Below, one piece after another: positions 19,003 through 28,500 of a DNA stretch of 64,000 bases; the first letter of the stretch is position 1; every line of letters begins with the position of its first letter. The translations under genes and the position numbers were made by a program. The notes beneath the pieces were generated by a model. That model made no database searches, was not told where the DNA came from, and saw nothing but the letters and a program-made list of their open reading frames with translations. The stretch comes from Leeuwenhoekiella nanhaiensis (GTDB lineage Bacteria; Bacteroidota; Bacteroidia; Flavobacteriales; Flavobacteriaceae), in NCBI RefSeq assembly GCF_002744755.1, contig NZ_KZ319291.1:124001-188000 (forward strand), written 5' to 3'.

Positions 19003-19161
19003 ATGCTTAAGTGGACAGTTATATTTATCATCATTGCAATTGTTGCAGCAATCTTTGGATTTGGAGGAATTGCTTCTGGTGCAGAATCAATCGCTAAGAT
19101 CTTATTCTTCATTTTTATTGTTCTTTTCCTGATCAGCTTGCTGTCAAGATTGTTCAGATAA
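19003..19161 (+). CDS. DUF1328 (YtjA-like) small membrane protein
   Basis: This is a 52-residue protein with two predicted transmembrane helices, at about 5-25 and 32-47. It begins [20 protein letters not shown], then a short [11 protein letters not shown] loop, and ends SLLSRLFR, the usual pattern of the DUF1328/YtjA family. The function of the family is not established; related genes are often envelope- or stress-linked. It lies 28 bp ahead of a lipocalin-like lipoprotein gene and may be co-transcribed with it. Confidence 0.9.
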   Translation: MLKWTVIFIIIAIVAAIFGFGGIASGAESIAKILFFIFIVLFLISLLSRLFR

Positions 19162-19189
19162 TTTAGATCTTTTAAACCCTATATAAGAT

Positions 19190-19675
19190 ATGAGAAAAGT
19201 AATCAGCATTTTAATCTTGAGTGTTATTCTGGTTTCCTGTGGGGGAACGAGTGAAGTGGTTAAACAATCGCGTAAAACACTTAAAGGTTACTGGAATTTA
19301 GATAACATCAATTATAACAATGCAACCGGAATTTATGATGTAACTCTTTTCGGAGATGTTTCGTCTGAATGTATGGTAGGAAGTACCTGGAGATTTATAC
19401 CGAATAACAATTTCGGTAATTATGAAATTACCAGTACAACCTGTAATCCCGGTAAGCGTTATTTCGTATGGAGTATTCCAGACCAGGAAAACGCGATTTC
19501 TTACGATATTTTGTTAAAACCTACTGATGAGAAAATGAATTCAATAATGAATGATGCCGGTTTTCGCTTAAATATCAATTACCTGTCTGAAAACGAATTG
19601 ACATTTACTCAGACTGTACAGGTTGATGGAAAACCGTTCAAGATTGTAATGAATTTTTCAAAAATATCTGAATAA
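19190..19675 (+). CDS. Lipocalin-like lipoprotein
   Basis: This is a 161-residue lipoprotein. The signal peptide ends in the lipobox LVSC, with the lipidated Cys at residue 17. The mature part matches the small lipocalin-like family of Bacteroidota (KTLKGYWNLDNINY near the start, then alternating strands and a C-terminal FKIVMNFSKI strand). It is probably anchored in the envelope. Ligand and role are unknown. It precedes the OmpA-like lipoprotein gene by 48 bp. Confidence 0.78.
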   Translation: MRKVISILILSVILVSCGGTSEVVKQSRKTLKGYWNLDNINYNNATGIYDVTLFGDVSSECMVGSTWRFIPNNNFGNYEITSTTCNPGKRYFVWSIPDQENAISYDILLKPTDEKMNSIMNDAGFRLNINYLSENELTFTQTVQVDGKPFKIVMNFSKISE

Positions 19676-19723
19676 GTAAGAGTTCAGAATGGGTAACCCC
19701 TTAATTTAATTAAAACAATTTTT

Positions 19724-20428
19724 ATGAAATCTATATTGAAACAAGCTGCTGTAGTTGCAGTAGCCTTAACGATGCTAACTTCTTGTGAGGCAACTCGAAA
19801 TGCAAATAATCAACAAAAAGGTACTGCTATCGGTGCAGCCGGCGGTGCTATTATTGGTGCCGTAATTGGTAACAATGTGGGTACTAAAGGTGATGGTGGT
19901 GCATTGGGTGCTGTAATTGGTGGTGTTGTAGGTGGTGCTGCTGGTAACGTAATTGGTAAGCGTATGGATGAGCAGGCCAAGCGTATTGAGCAGGAAATTC
20001 CCGGAGCTGAGGTAGAACGAATTGACGACGGTATCGTGGTTAATTTTGACGAAAACAGTGGGGTGTATTTTGCTACAAACCAGTACAGCATTAATGCCGC
20101 TTCTCAGCAAACACTTAATGGTTTAGCTAAAGTGATGACCGAATATCCTCAAACTAACGTTCTTGTGGTGGGTCATACAGACAGCACCGGTTCTGCGGAA
20201 TACAACATGACACTTTCCAAGAATCGTGCTCAGGCAGTTACTAACTATTTAGTAGGTCAGGGTATCGCTGCCGGAAGATTTACAACGCAGTGGTATGGTG
20301 AAGAACAACCAAAATACACCAACGAGACTGCCGAAGGACGTTCTAAAAACCGTCGTGTAACTCTTGCTATCGTTCCTAATCAGGAAATGGTAAACGAGGC
20401 TAAGCAACAGGCAGGCGAGGGTCAATAA
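19724..20428 (+). CDS. OmpA-family lipoprotein with glycine-zipper domain
   Basis: This is a 234-residue outer-membrane-associated lipoprotein. The lipobox LTSC places the lipidated Cys near residue 21. A glycine-zipper, two-helix segment follows at about 33-85 (GTAIGAAGGAIIGAVIGN and GGALGAVIGGVVGG). The OmpA C-terminal peptidoglycan-binding domain covers about 105-225, with VVGHTDSTGSAEYN and the conserved SKNRAQAV and NRRV segments. It probably tethers the envelope to peptidoglycan. A strong terminator follows. Confidence 0.93.
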   Translation: MKSILKQAAVVAVALTMLTSCEATRNANNQQKGTAIGAAGGAIIGAVIGNNVGTKGDGGALGAVIGGVVGGAAGNVIGKRMDEQAKRIEQEIPGAEVERIDDGIVVNFDENSGVYFATNQYSINAASQQTLNGLAKVMTEYPQTNVLVVGHTDSTGSAEYNMTLSKNRAQAVTNYLVGQGIAAGRFTTQWYGEEQPKYTNETAEGRSKNRRVTLAIVPNQEMVNEAKQQAGEGQ

Positions 20429-20460
20429 TAAATTAATTTCCTTTTGACAGGATTTTAGAG

Positions 20461-20502
20461 AACCTCCTGGCAGTATTAACTGTCAGGAGGTTTGTTTTTT
20501 TA
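20461..20502 (+). terminator. Intrinsic terminator after the OmpA-like gene
   Basis: A 14-bp stem (20461-20474 with 20479-20492, one G-T pair) encloses a four-base loop and is followed by a T-rich run. It separates the envelope genes from the polyketide operon. Confidence 0.9.
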
Positions 20503-20574
20503 CATATTCCAAGACTCGGTTTCACTCTCAAAGAAGCTTTGAATTAGCAATTGAATGAGTATCTTGAGCCTGCA

Positions 20575-21699
20575 TTGAAAAAGAACTTAAAAATAGCCAT
20601 AGCAGGTGCCGGTCTGGCCGGGTTGACGGCAGCAATAGATTTGCTTCGCGCAGGTTTTGAGGTACACCTAGTTGAGAAAGACGCGTATCCTAAACATAAG
20701 GTTTGCGGTGAGTACATTTCCAATGAAATTCTTCCTTACTGGCAATCTCTGGGTATCAACCCTTTCGATTGGGGCGCTGTGCAAATTGAAGTATTTGAAC
20801 TCAGCTCTCGCTCGGGGAAAACGCTTAAAACCGCATTGCCGCTGGGTGGTTTTGGCATCAGCCGCTATACGCTGGATTCTAAACTGGCTGAATTGGCAAA
20901 AGAAAAAGGCGGCACGTGGAAGCAGGATACTGTTGAACGCATCGAATATAAAAACGCCGGTTTTGAGATTTTTTGCAGGTCCGGTGAAAGCTTTGAAAGC
21001 GATTTGGTCATCGGGAGTTTCGGTAAACGTTCGGTTTTAGATGCTGCGCTTTCGCGAAAATTCTTCAGCAACAAAACCCCCTGGATGGGCGTCAAAGCCC
21101 ATTACGAGGCAGAAGTTCCTGAAAACGTGGTAAGCCTTCATTCCTTTAATGGCGGTTATTGCGGTATTTCAAAAGTTGAAAACAATCGGGTAAATGTGTG
21201 TTACCTCACACATCTCGATGCTTTTAAAGCTTCCGGCAATCTGGAAGGTTTTCAGCACACTGTACTTTCGCAGAACCCACAACTTAAATCCTTTTTTGAC
21301 CAGGCAACGCCTGTGTTTGAAAAGCCACTCAGCATCAGCCAGATTTCTTTTCAGCCTAAAGAATTAATAACGAATCATATTTTGATGTGCGGTGACAGTG
21401 CGGGGCTCATTCATCCGCTTTGCGGTAATGGGATGGCAATGGCGGTACATTCGGCTAAAATTCTGTCAGAATGTATTGTGGAGTATCACCTCAAATCCCA
21501 ATCCCGTGAAGAGCTTGAGAAAAGCTACAGCAAACGCTGGAAGAGCACATTTTCTGGTCGTTTGCAGGCCGGCCGGATTTTACAGCGGATTTTGCAGCAC
21601 GAAACAGCCACCAATCTGGGTATAAAGAGCCTGCAATGGATGCCCGGAGTCCTGCCAAAAATCATCAGTTTAACCCACGGTAAACCTCTGGAAATTTGA
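20575..21699 (+). CDS. FAD-dependent oxidoreductase of the type III PKS operon
   Basis: This flavoprotein belongs to the geranylgeranyl-reductase/PHBH-like group. The dinucleotide-binding motif GAGLAG lies at about residues 11-16. KHKVCGEYIS follows near 45, and the second FAD motif CGDSAGLIHPLCGNGMAMA is near 280. Hydroxylation or reduction of the polyketide product is likely but not shown. The start is not an ATG. The frame has a stop (TAG) at 20545-20547, and only TTG codons at 20551 and 20575 precede the FAD motif. I prefer 20575 because it gives MKKNLKIAIAGAG. Its TGA overlaps the TTG of the next gene. Confidence 0.87.
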   Translation: MKKNLKIAIAGAGLAGLTAAIDLLRAGFEVHLVEKDAYPKHKVCGEYISNEILPYWQSLGINPFDWGAVQIEVFELSSRSGKTLKTALPLGGFGISRYTLDSKLAELAKEKGGTWKQDTVERIEYKNAGFEIFCRSGESFESDLVIGSFGKRSVLDAALSRKFFSNKTPWMGVKAHYEAEVPENVVSLHSFNGGYCGISKVENNRVNVCYLTHLDAFKASGNLEGFQHTVLSQNPQLKSFFDQATPVFEKPLSISQISFQPKELITNHILMCGDSAGLIHPLCGNGMAMAVHSAKILSECIVEYHLKSQSREELEKSYSKRWKSTFSGRLQAGRILQRILQHETATNLGIKSLQWMPGVLPKIISLTHGKPLEI

Positions 21700-22397
21700 A
21701 AGAACGAAGCCTCCTTCCCGAATTGATGGACGATCCCTCGCTTGATGCGGTTGCCTTGCAGCAGGCGCTTAACGAGGTAACTCTCGTAAACCGCATTTTG
21801 GGAGGAAATAAAGTCACCACCCGTGGACTTGATTATTTTTTTAAAAAATTCCCGAAGGAACACTACAGCATCGCAGATATGGGTTGCGGAGATGGGGCGA
21901 CGCTTCGCACCGTAGCCGGCTATTGCCGAAAAAAAGGAATTTCCGTGAGCCTTTTGGGTTATGATTTTAATCCCAAAAGTATTGCGTTAGCACGCGAAAA
22001 ATCAACGGATTATCCCGAGATTCAATTTGAGGTTCAGGATATTTTAAAGTTGGATGCTGATCGTTTTTCGTGCGATATCATTCTCTCGGTGCTTACGATG
22101 CATCATTTTACCAATGCCGAAATCGACCGGTTTTTGAATCAGTTTTTACAGTTATCCCGCCTGGGGGTTGTGATCAATGATTTACAGCGCAGCCAAATAG
22201 CCTACGTACTTTTTAAGGCCTTCAGCCGGGTTTTTATGCGCAGTCACATTGCGCGTTACGATGGTTTGATCTCCATCAAACGGGCATTTACAAAAAAGGA
22301 ATTAGTAACTTTCACAAAAAAGCTTCCGGTTACCCACTATCAGTTGAGTTGGCGCTGGGCTTTTCGCTATTTATGGATATTAGAAAAACAGCATTGA
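21696..22397 (+). CDS. Class I SAM-dependent methyltransferase of the type III PKS operon
   Basis: This is a 233-residue methyltransferase with the SAM-binding motif I IADMGCGDGATLRTVA near residue 55. Motif II lies around LLGYDFNPKSIALAREK, and motif IV-like CDIILSVLTMHHF follows. It probably O- or C-methylates the product of the neighbouring polyketide synthase. The likely start TTG (21696) overlaps the previous TGA as TTGA; an ATG at 21726 is the alternative. The 3' end likewise meets the polyketide synthase start. Confidence 0.86.
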   Translation: MKERSLLPELMDDPSLDAVALQQALNEVTLVNRILGGNKVTTRGLDYFFKKFPKEHYSIADMGCGDGATLRTVAGYCRKKGISVSLLGYDFNPKSIALAREKSTDYPEIQFEVQDILKLDADRFSCDIILSVLTMHHFTNAEIDRFLNQFLQLSRLGVVINDLQRSQIAYVLFKAFSRVFMRSHIARYDGLISIKRAFTKKELVTFTKKLPVTHYQLSWRWAFRYLWILEKQH

Positions 22398-23470
22398 ACT
22401 CCCCAGAACCAACTAAAAATCCGGTAAAAATTTGTGAGGTGGCCAAAGCTATTCCGCAATATCACCGCAAGACTCACGAAATACTTCCCCTTGTAGATCT
22501 TTGGCTTGAAGGTCAGGACGAGCGCTTTCGCCGTAAGGTCAAAAAAATATTTAGCAATGCAGCTGTAGACAAGCGCTACAGCATTATGGCGCCCGAAGAG
22601 GTGTTTACCGCAACTTCGTTTGAAGACAAAAATGATATTTACACGCGTGAGGTCATCAAACTGGGTGAGCAGGCACTTACCGATGCCTTACAGAAAAGCG
22701 GTTGGGATGCGCAAAGCCTCGATTACATCATCACGGTGAGCTGCACCGGCATTATGATCCCTTCGCTGGATGCCTATCTCATCAACAAACTGCATTTGCG
22801 GCAGGATATCACCCGCCTGCCGGTTACGGAGATGGGCTGCGCAGCGGGAATTTCAGGGATTTTATATGCTAATGATTTTCTTAAGGCCAATCCCGGAAAA
22901 CGGGCGGCTGTTATTGCGGTAGAAAGCCCTACGGCCACCTTTCAGCTTAACGATTACTCTATGGCTAATGTGGTGAGTGCGGCAATTTTTGGGGATGGCG
23001 GTGCTTGTGTGTTGCTTTCATCAAAAGCGGAAGACGAGGGGCCAAAAGTGGTTGATACGGGGATGTATCATTTTTTTGATGCCGAGCATATGATGGGTTT
23101 TAAACTTACCAATACTGGACTCAGAATGATTTTAGATCCTTCGGTCCCCGAAACCATAGCGGGGCATTTTCCGCAAATCATCGATCCGTTTTTGGCAAAA
23201 AACAACATAGATATCGATGCGGTAAACCATCTGGTATTTCACCCCGGAGGCAAAAAGATTGTGCAAACGGTTGAAGCCCTCTTTGGCGAGCGCGGCAAAA
23301 CTATTGACGACACCAAAGAAGTTTTAAGGCTGTATGGCAATATGAGCAGCGTTACGGTGTTGTATGTTTTGGAGCGCTTCTTAAACCGCAAAATTCCTGA
23401 TGGAGATTACGGTCTGATGCTTAGTTTTGGACCCGGATTTTCGGCACAACGCATTTTGATACAATGGTAA
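22394..23470 (+). CDS. Type III polyketide synthase (chalcone/stilbene synthase family)
   Basis: This is a 358-residue ketosynthase that condenses acyl-CoA starters with malonyl-CoA without an acyl carrier protein. The catalytic triad is complete, numbering from the TTG at 22394: Cys149 in TEMGCAAGISGI, His283 in LVFHPGGKK and Asn316 in YGNMSSVT. The GFGPG-type loop near the C-terminus is SFGPGFSAQ. The product cannot be predicted from motifs, but the set PKS, methyltransferase, flavoprotein and reductase resembles bacterial phenolic-lipid/quinone clusters in content. The TTG overlaps the previous TGA as TTGA; an ATG at 22373 is also possible. It overlaps the next gene by 7 bp. Confidence 0.93.
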   Translation: MNSPEPTKNPVKICEVAKAIPQYHRKTHEILPLVDLWLEGQDERFRRKVKKIFSNAAVDKRYSIMAPEEVFTATSFEDKNDIYTREVIKLGEQALTDALQKSGWDAQSLDYIITVSCTGIMIPSLDAYLINKLHLRQDITRLPVTEMGCAAGISGILYANDFLKANPGKRAAVIAVESPTATFQLNDYSMANVVSAAIFGDGGACVLLSSKAEDEGPKVVDTGMYHFFDAEHMMGFKLTNTGLRMILDPSVPETIAGHFPQIIDPFLAKNNIDIDAVNHLVFHPGGKKIVQTVEALFGERGKTIDDTKEVLRLYGNMSSVTVLYVLERFLNRKIPDGDYGLMLSFGPGFSAQRILIQW

Positions 23471-24273
23471 CAGCATTTGAATTTAACACCAACCCTGAAG
23501 CGAACTTATGGGCATTAATCCTGGGAGGTAGCAGCGGATTGGGACTGGCTTCGGCAAAAAAACTGGCTGAAAAAGGCCTGAACATCTGCATCGTGCACCG
23601 CACCCGGCGCAGCAAACTGGGTGATTTTGAAAACGAACTTGACGCAATGCGAGCCTTTGGCGTAGAAGTGTCCGAATTCAATACCGATGCCTTAAGTGCT
23701 GAAACCATTCAAAAACTACTTGATTTTTTTAGGGCGAAAGAAGGCCGGCTTCAGTTAATGCTGCACAGCATTGCCAAGGGAAATTTGAAACCCATTTATA
23801 CCGATAACCCTTCGGAAGCGACCCTGAGTGGGAAAGATTTTATGCTTACTGCGGAAGCTATGGCGGTTAGCCTATACGACTGGGCAAGCGCTTTCGCGAA
23901 TGCGAAATTATTTGCATCCCACGGCAAAGTCCTTGCGTTTACCAGCGAGGGCAGTACCAAACCTTTGCCAAATTATGCCGCGGTATCAGCTGCAAAAGCA
24001 GCCCTCGAGGCTATTGTGCGCAGTCTTGCTTTTGAGCTTGCGCCCTTAAAAATCACGGCAAACTGTATTCAGGCGGGAGTGACCAATACCGAAAGCCTGC
24101 GGTTGATACCGGGAAGTGAACTTTTAATTGAGCAGGCGATGGCCCGCAATCCATACCAACGACTTACAACCGCCGAAGATGTCGCTAATGCAGTCTACCT
24201 GCTTACCAGGCCTGAAGCAAACTGGATTAATGGAGCCGTGATTCCGGTGGATGGCGGGGAGCATTTGAGATAA
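23464..24273 (+). CDS. FabI/FabL-like SDR reductase of the type III PKS operon
   Basis: This is a 269-residue Rossmann-fold reductase. The cofactor motif GGSSGLG is near residue 21. The sequence LHSIAKG near 100 recalls the enoyl-ACP reductase motif VHSIA. The active site is Tyr171-x6-Lys178 (YAAVSAAK), the spacing of enoyl-ACP reductases rather than the YxxxK of classical SDRs. The C-terminus WINGAVIPVDGGEH is usual. It might reduce an enoyl or ketone in the starter or the product, or supply the acyl starter. The ATG overlaps the polyketide synthase stop by 7 bp. Confidence 0.86.
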   Translation: MVTAFEFNTNPEANLWALILGGSSGLGLASAKKLAEKGLNICIVHRTRRSKLGDFENELDAMRAFGVEVSEFNTDALSAETIQKLLDFFRAKEGRLQLMLHSIAKGNLKPIYTDNPSEATLSGKDFMLTAEAMAVSLYDWASAFANAKLFASHGKVLAFTSEGSTKPLPNYAAVSAAKAALEAIVRSLAFELAPLKITANCIQAGVTNTESLRLIPGSELLIEQAMARNPYQRLTTAEDVANAVYLLTRPEANWINGAVIPVDGGEHLR

Positions 24274-24334
24274 ACTAATACAACATATAACGGATTTTTT
24301 TAGCTTTAAAACCGTTTAGAATTTGAAAGAATTT

Positions 24335-25360
24335 ATGATTATAGATTTAAGGAGCGATACGCTTACCAAACCCACCCCCGAAATGTTGCAGGCGATGATG
24401 CAGGCCGAAGTTGGGGACGATGTATACAAAGAGGATCCTACGGTTAATAAACTCGAGGAGCATATCGCACATCTTTTTGGGATGGATGCGGCGCTGTATT
24501 TCCCTACCGGAAGTATGACCAATCAGGCTGCGATTAAAATTCATACCCAGCCCGGCGAACAACTCATCGCCGATAAGTATGCCCACGTGTACAACTATGA
24601 GGGCGGCGGGGTTTCGTTTAACAGCGGGGTTTCGTGCAAGCTTGTAGACGGCCATCGCGGGATGATTACCGCCGAACAGGTGGAAGAAAACATCAATCCC
24701 CCCGATTTTTACCACAGTCCGTTGACATCACTGGTCTGTCTAGAGAATACGACCAATAAAGGCGGCGGGGCCTGTTATGATTTTAGGGAAATTGTCAAAA
24801 TCAGAAAAGTTTGCGACGAGCACGGCTTGGGCTTACATCTGGATGGTGCCCGCCTTTGGAACGCGCTGGTTGCTACCGATGAATCTCCAAAAGATTACGG
24901 GGAGGTTTTCGATACGATTTCGGTGTGCCTGTCAAAAGGCCTGGGTGCGCCTATGGGTTCGGTACTCGTAGGGAAACAAAAATTTATGGATAAGGCGATG
25001 CGCGTCCGCAAAGTTTTGGGTGGCGGGATGCGTCAGGTAGGTTTTATGGCCGCAGCCGGCCTTTATGCTTTAGAGCATAACTGGCAGCGTATGGCAGAAG
25101 ACCATCGCAAGGCTCAGGAGCTGGCCACGGCGCTGGCGGCACACGCTAAAGTCGCTCTGGTAGAGCCCGTAGAAACCAACATTTTGATTTTTAAATTGAG
25201 GCCGGAAGTTGATGAGTTGAAGTTCATTCAGCAACTAAAAGAAAAACAGATTTTCATCAGCGCTTTGGGTAAGGGTAAGCTGCGTATGGTAACCCATTAC
25301 GATTATACCGATGCGATGCATGCGCATTTGCTCGATTTGCTTTCGTCTAAAAATCTGTAA
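24335..25360 (+). CDS. Low-specificity L-threonine aldolase-like PLP enzyme
   Basis: This is a 341-residue PLP-dependent enzyme of the threonine aldolase/beta-eliminating lyase group, which cleaves threonine or related beta-hydroxy amino acids to glycine and an aldehyde. It begins MIIDLRSDTLTKPTPEML, the typical N-terminus. HLDGARLWNA carries the PLP-ring Asp, and the Schiff-base Lys is in CLSKGLGAPMGSVL. The ATG at 24335 is chosen over an in-frame TTG 12 bases upstream. It lies 61 bp after the reductase gene, so it may be transcribed with, or separately from, the polyketide operon. Confidence 0.9.
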   Translation: MIIDLRSDTLTKPTPEMLQAMMQAEVGDDVYKEDPTVNKLEEHIAHLFGMDAALYFPTGSMTNQAAIKIHTQPGEQLIADKYAHVYNYEGGGVSFNSGVSCKLVDGHRGMITAEQVEENINPPDFYHSPLTSLVCLENTTNKGGGACYDFREIVKIRKVCDEHGLGLHLDGARLWNALVATDESPKDYGEVFDTISVCLSKGLGAPMGSVLVGKQKFMDKAMRVRKVLGGGMRQVGFMAAAGLYALEHNWQRMAEDHRKAQELATALAAHAKVALVEPVETNILIFKLRPEVDELKFIQQLKEKQIFISALGKGKLRMVTHYDYTDAMHAHLLDLLSSKNL

Positions 25361-25456
25361 CTAAGATTTTTGAAAAACGATTTAAATCCCCGTTTAGATA
25401 GCGAATGCCGTTTTATAAACCCATCTCATTAGCGATTTTCTAAAAATAGAGGCTAG

Positions 25457-25490
25457 AGCCGGAGTTTTTGACTAAAGCTTCGGCTTTTTT
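25457..25490 (+). terminator. Intrinsic terminator after threonine aldolase
   Basis: An 8-bp stem (25457-25464 with 25478-25485, one G-T pair) around a 13-base loop is followed by six T residues. It lies about 100 bases past the aldolase stop. Confidence 0.75.
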
Positions 25491-25515
25491 AGGTTTGGAA
25501 CACTATCTTAGTAGA

Positions 25516-25546
25516 GGTTGTAATGTATTTTGAATGTAGTACAACC
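25516..25546. repeat. Inverted repeat upstream of the transglutaminase operon
   Basis: GGTTGTA at 25516-25522 is repeated in inverse as TACAACC at 25540-25546, with 17 bases between and only 20 bases before the ATG at 25567. It could be an operator or a 5' leader hairpin covering the start region. No regulator can be assigned. Confidence 0.35.
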
Positions 25547-25566
25547 CTAACCAAAACCTTCCTTTT

Positions 25567-28500
25567 ATGGCTCTTAAAGTCGTTATTTCTCATAAAACGA
25601 AATATAAATACGACAAGCGCATCTCGCTGTCTCCGCATATTTTTAGATTAAGACCTGCACCGCACAGCAGAACACCCATTGAAGCGTATTCGTTAAAAAT
25701 AAAGCCCGAAAATCACTTCTTCAACTGGCAACAGGATCCTTTTGGGAATTATCTGGCGCGCGTGGTTTTTCCGGAAAAGACCGACGAACTCTCTATTGAC
25801 GTAGAAATTCTGGCCGATCTCAAAACCATCAATCCCTTTGATTTTTTTGTAGAAGAAGCGGTTGAAGAGTTTCCGTTCACCTATAAAGAATCACTTAAAA
25901 AAGAATTATTGCCCTATTTGGAAGTGACCGATGACGGGCCTCTGCTACAGAAGTTTCTAAAAACTGTAGATACAAGCAAACAAAAAACCATCTACTTTTT
26001 AATAGGAATCAACCAGCATATCAACCAGTACCTGAATTACACGGTGCGTATGGAGCCGGGTGTGCAAACCTGCGAAGAAACGCTTGAAAAGAAACTAGGT
26101 TCCTGCCGGGATTTTGCCTGGCTTTTAGTACAGTCGTTGCGTCATCTGGGTCTCGCAGCACGTTTTGTTTCGGGATATTTGGTGCAGCTGAAGTCTGACG
26201 AAAAAGCTTTGGATGGTCCGTCTGGCCCTGAAGAAGATTTTACCGATTTGCACGCCTGGGTTGAGGTTTATGTGCCCGGTGCAGGATGGATTGGTCTTGA
26301 CTCGACTTCCGGATTACTGGCCGGAGAAGGTCATATTCCGCTGGCGTGCACGCCTTCTTTTGAAAGTGCGGCCCCGGTGACCGGCTTTTCAGATCCTGCA
26401 GAAACCGAGTTTGAGTTTGAGAATTCGGTTACACGAATTTTTGAATCGCCACGGGTTACCAAGCCCTATACCGAAGATCAATGGGAAGCCATAGATGCGT
26501 TGGGTAAAAAGGTGGAGCAGGAGTTACAGGACGGCGATGTGCGGCTTACGATGGGTGGTGAACCCACATTTGTTTCTGTTGACGATATGGAATCTGAGCA
26601 GTGGAATACCGAAGCTGACGGTCCTGAAAAGCGCAAGCTGGCAGAAGGTCTTTCAAACCGCTTACTGCATAAATTTGCGCCAGGGGGTATGTTTCATCAC
26701 GCTCAGGGTAAATGGTATCCCGGCGAACCCATACCGCGCTGGTCGATAGGAATTCACTGGCGAAAAGATGGTAAGCCCATCTGGAAGGACGAAAGTCTGA
26801 TGGCCTCTTTTACCAAAGAATACGATCTGCCGGAAGGCATTTCTAAAAAGTTTCTGCAGGAACTCGCGATAAATCTCGGGGTGCGTCTGGAATACATTAT
26901 GCCTGCATACGAAGATGTGTTTTATTTTATGTGGGAAGAAGGCCGCTTGCCGGTAGACGTTGATCCGCTTGACAGCGACGATACAGTCACATCAGTCCGT
27001 AATCGGCTGGCGCGAATTTTACAGCAGGGTCTTGATAAAAAAATAGGCCATATTTTGCCGCTGGCCAACATTCAAGGAAAATGGGTGACCAGCCCCTGGC
27101 AGTTTAGACGCAAGCATCTGTTTTTGATTCCGGGGAATTCACCCATAGGTCTTCGGTTGCCGTTAAACTCACTCATTGAAGAACCTGATGTTCCGTCGCA
27201 ACCCATTACAGATCCAGATCTTTTTGATAAACGAAAGCCTTTTGGTGACTACGCAGAAGCGCTCGAGAAACGTAAAGCTTCCGCGAAAGAGAAAAAAGGA
27301 AAAATAGATTATAACGCCGATAAAAAGGAGAAGAACCCTTTTGCACGTACCGCTTTATGTGCTGAAGTGCGCGATAAGAAGTTGTACTTATTTCTGCCGC
27401 CTCTGGATAATGCCGAAACCTTTCTGGATCTTATGGCTTCTATTGAAGCTACGGCGAAACAGTTAAACATACCGGTGCTGATTGAAGGCTATGAGCCGCC
27501 GCGCGATTACCGTCTTGAAGTACTTAAAGTAACACCAGACCCCGGTGTGATCGAGGTGAATGTACATCCTGCAAAAAACTGGGACGAACTTTCTAAAAAT
27601 ACCTTTACGCTGTATGAGGAGGCCAAAAAGAGCCGTCTGAGTACCGAAAAATTTATGCTTGACGGTAAGCATACGGGTACCGGTGGTGGTAATCACGTCA
27701 CGCTGGGAGGAATCACTCCGGCTGACTCTCCGCTGTTGCGCAGACCCGATTTGCTGCGCAGTCTGCTTACCTTCTGGCAACACCATCCGGGATTGTCGTA
27801 TCTGTTTTCGGGTTCGTTCATTGGCACTACGAGCCAGGCACCGCGTATTGATGAAGGCCGAATGGAAAACCTGTACGAACTGGAAATCGCTTTCAGCCAG
27901 ATTCCTGAGGATGAGGATGTGCCCTTCTGGCTTACCGATCGTTTATTCCGTCACCTGCTTACCGATATTACCGGAAACACGCACCGTGCAGAGTTTTGTA
28001 TAGATAAATTATACTCACCCGATTCGTCCAGCGGTAGACTGGGAATCCTTGAGTTGCGCGGCTTTGATATGCCGCCGCACGCACGCATGAGCCTTACGCA
28101 GATGTTGCTGGTGCGTACCCTTGTCGCATGGTTTTGGAAAGAACCCTACAAGCACAAACTGGTACGCTGGGGTACCCGCCTGCACGATAAATTCCTGATG
28201 GAACATTACGTGAAAGAGGATATTAAGGATGTAGTGACTCAGCTTAATGCTGCAGGATATCCATTTAAATTAGACTGGTTCGATCCGTTTTTTGAATTTC
28301 GTTTCCCGCTTTACGGGCAGGTTGAGGTCAAGGGTATTCAGATTGAATTGCGCTCTGCTATTGAACCCTGGAATGTTTTGGGAGAAGAAATGACCGGCAG
28401 TGGTACCTCCAGATACGTTGACTCGTCGCTGGAACGCGTGCAGGTTAAGGTGACTAACTTTAATCAGGAACGTTATGTGGTAACCTGTAACGGGGTTAAG

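Noticed and set aside
19775-20110. Long opposite-strand frames across the glycine-zipper region of the OmpA-like gene
   Set aside because: They arise from the repetitive glycine codons of the real gene. Their translations are low-complexity with no start context.
25536-25544. Third copy of the GntR-type operator before the transglutaminase operon
   Set aside because: Only the 9-base core TGTAGTACA matches. The outer bases are not symmetrical, and there is no functional link with the glycan genes.
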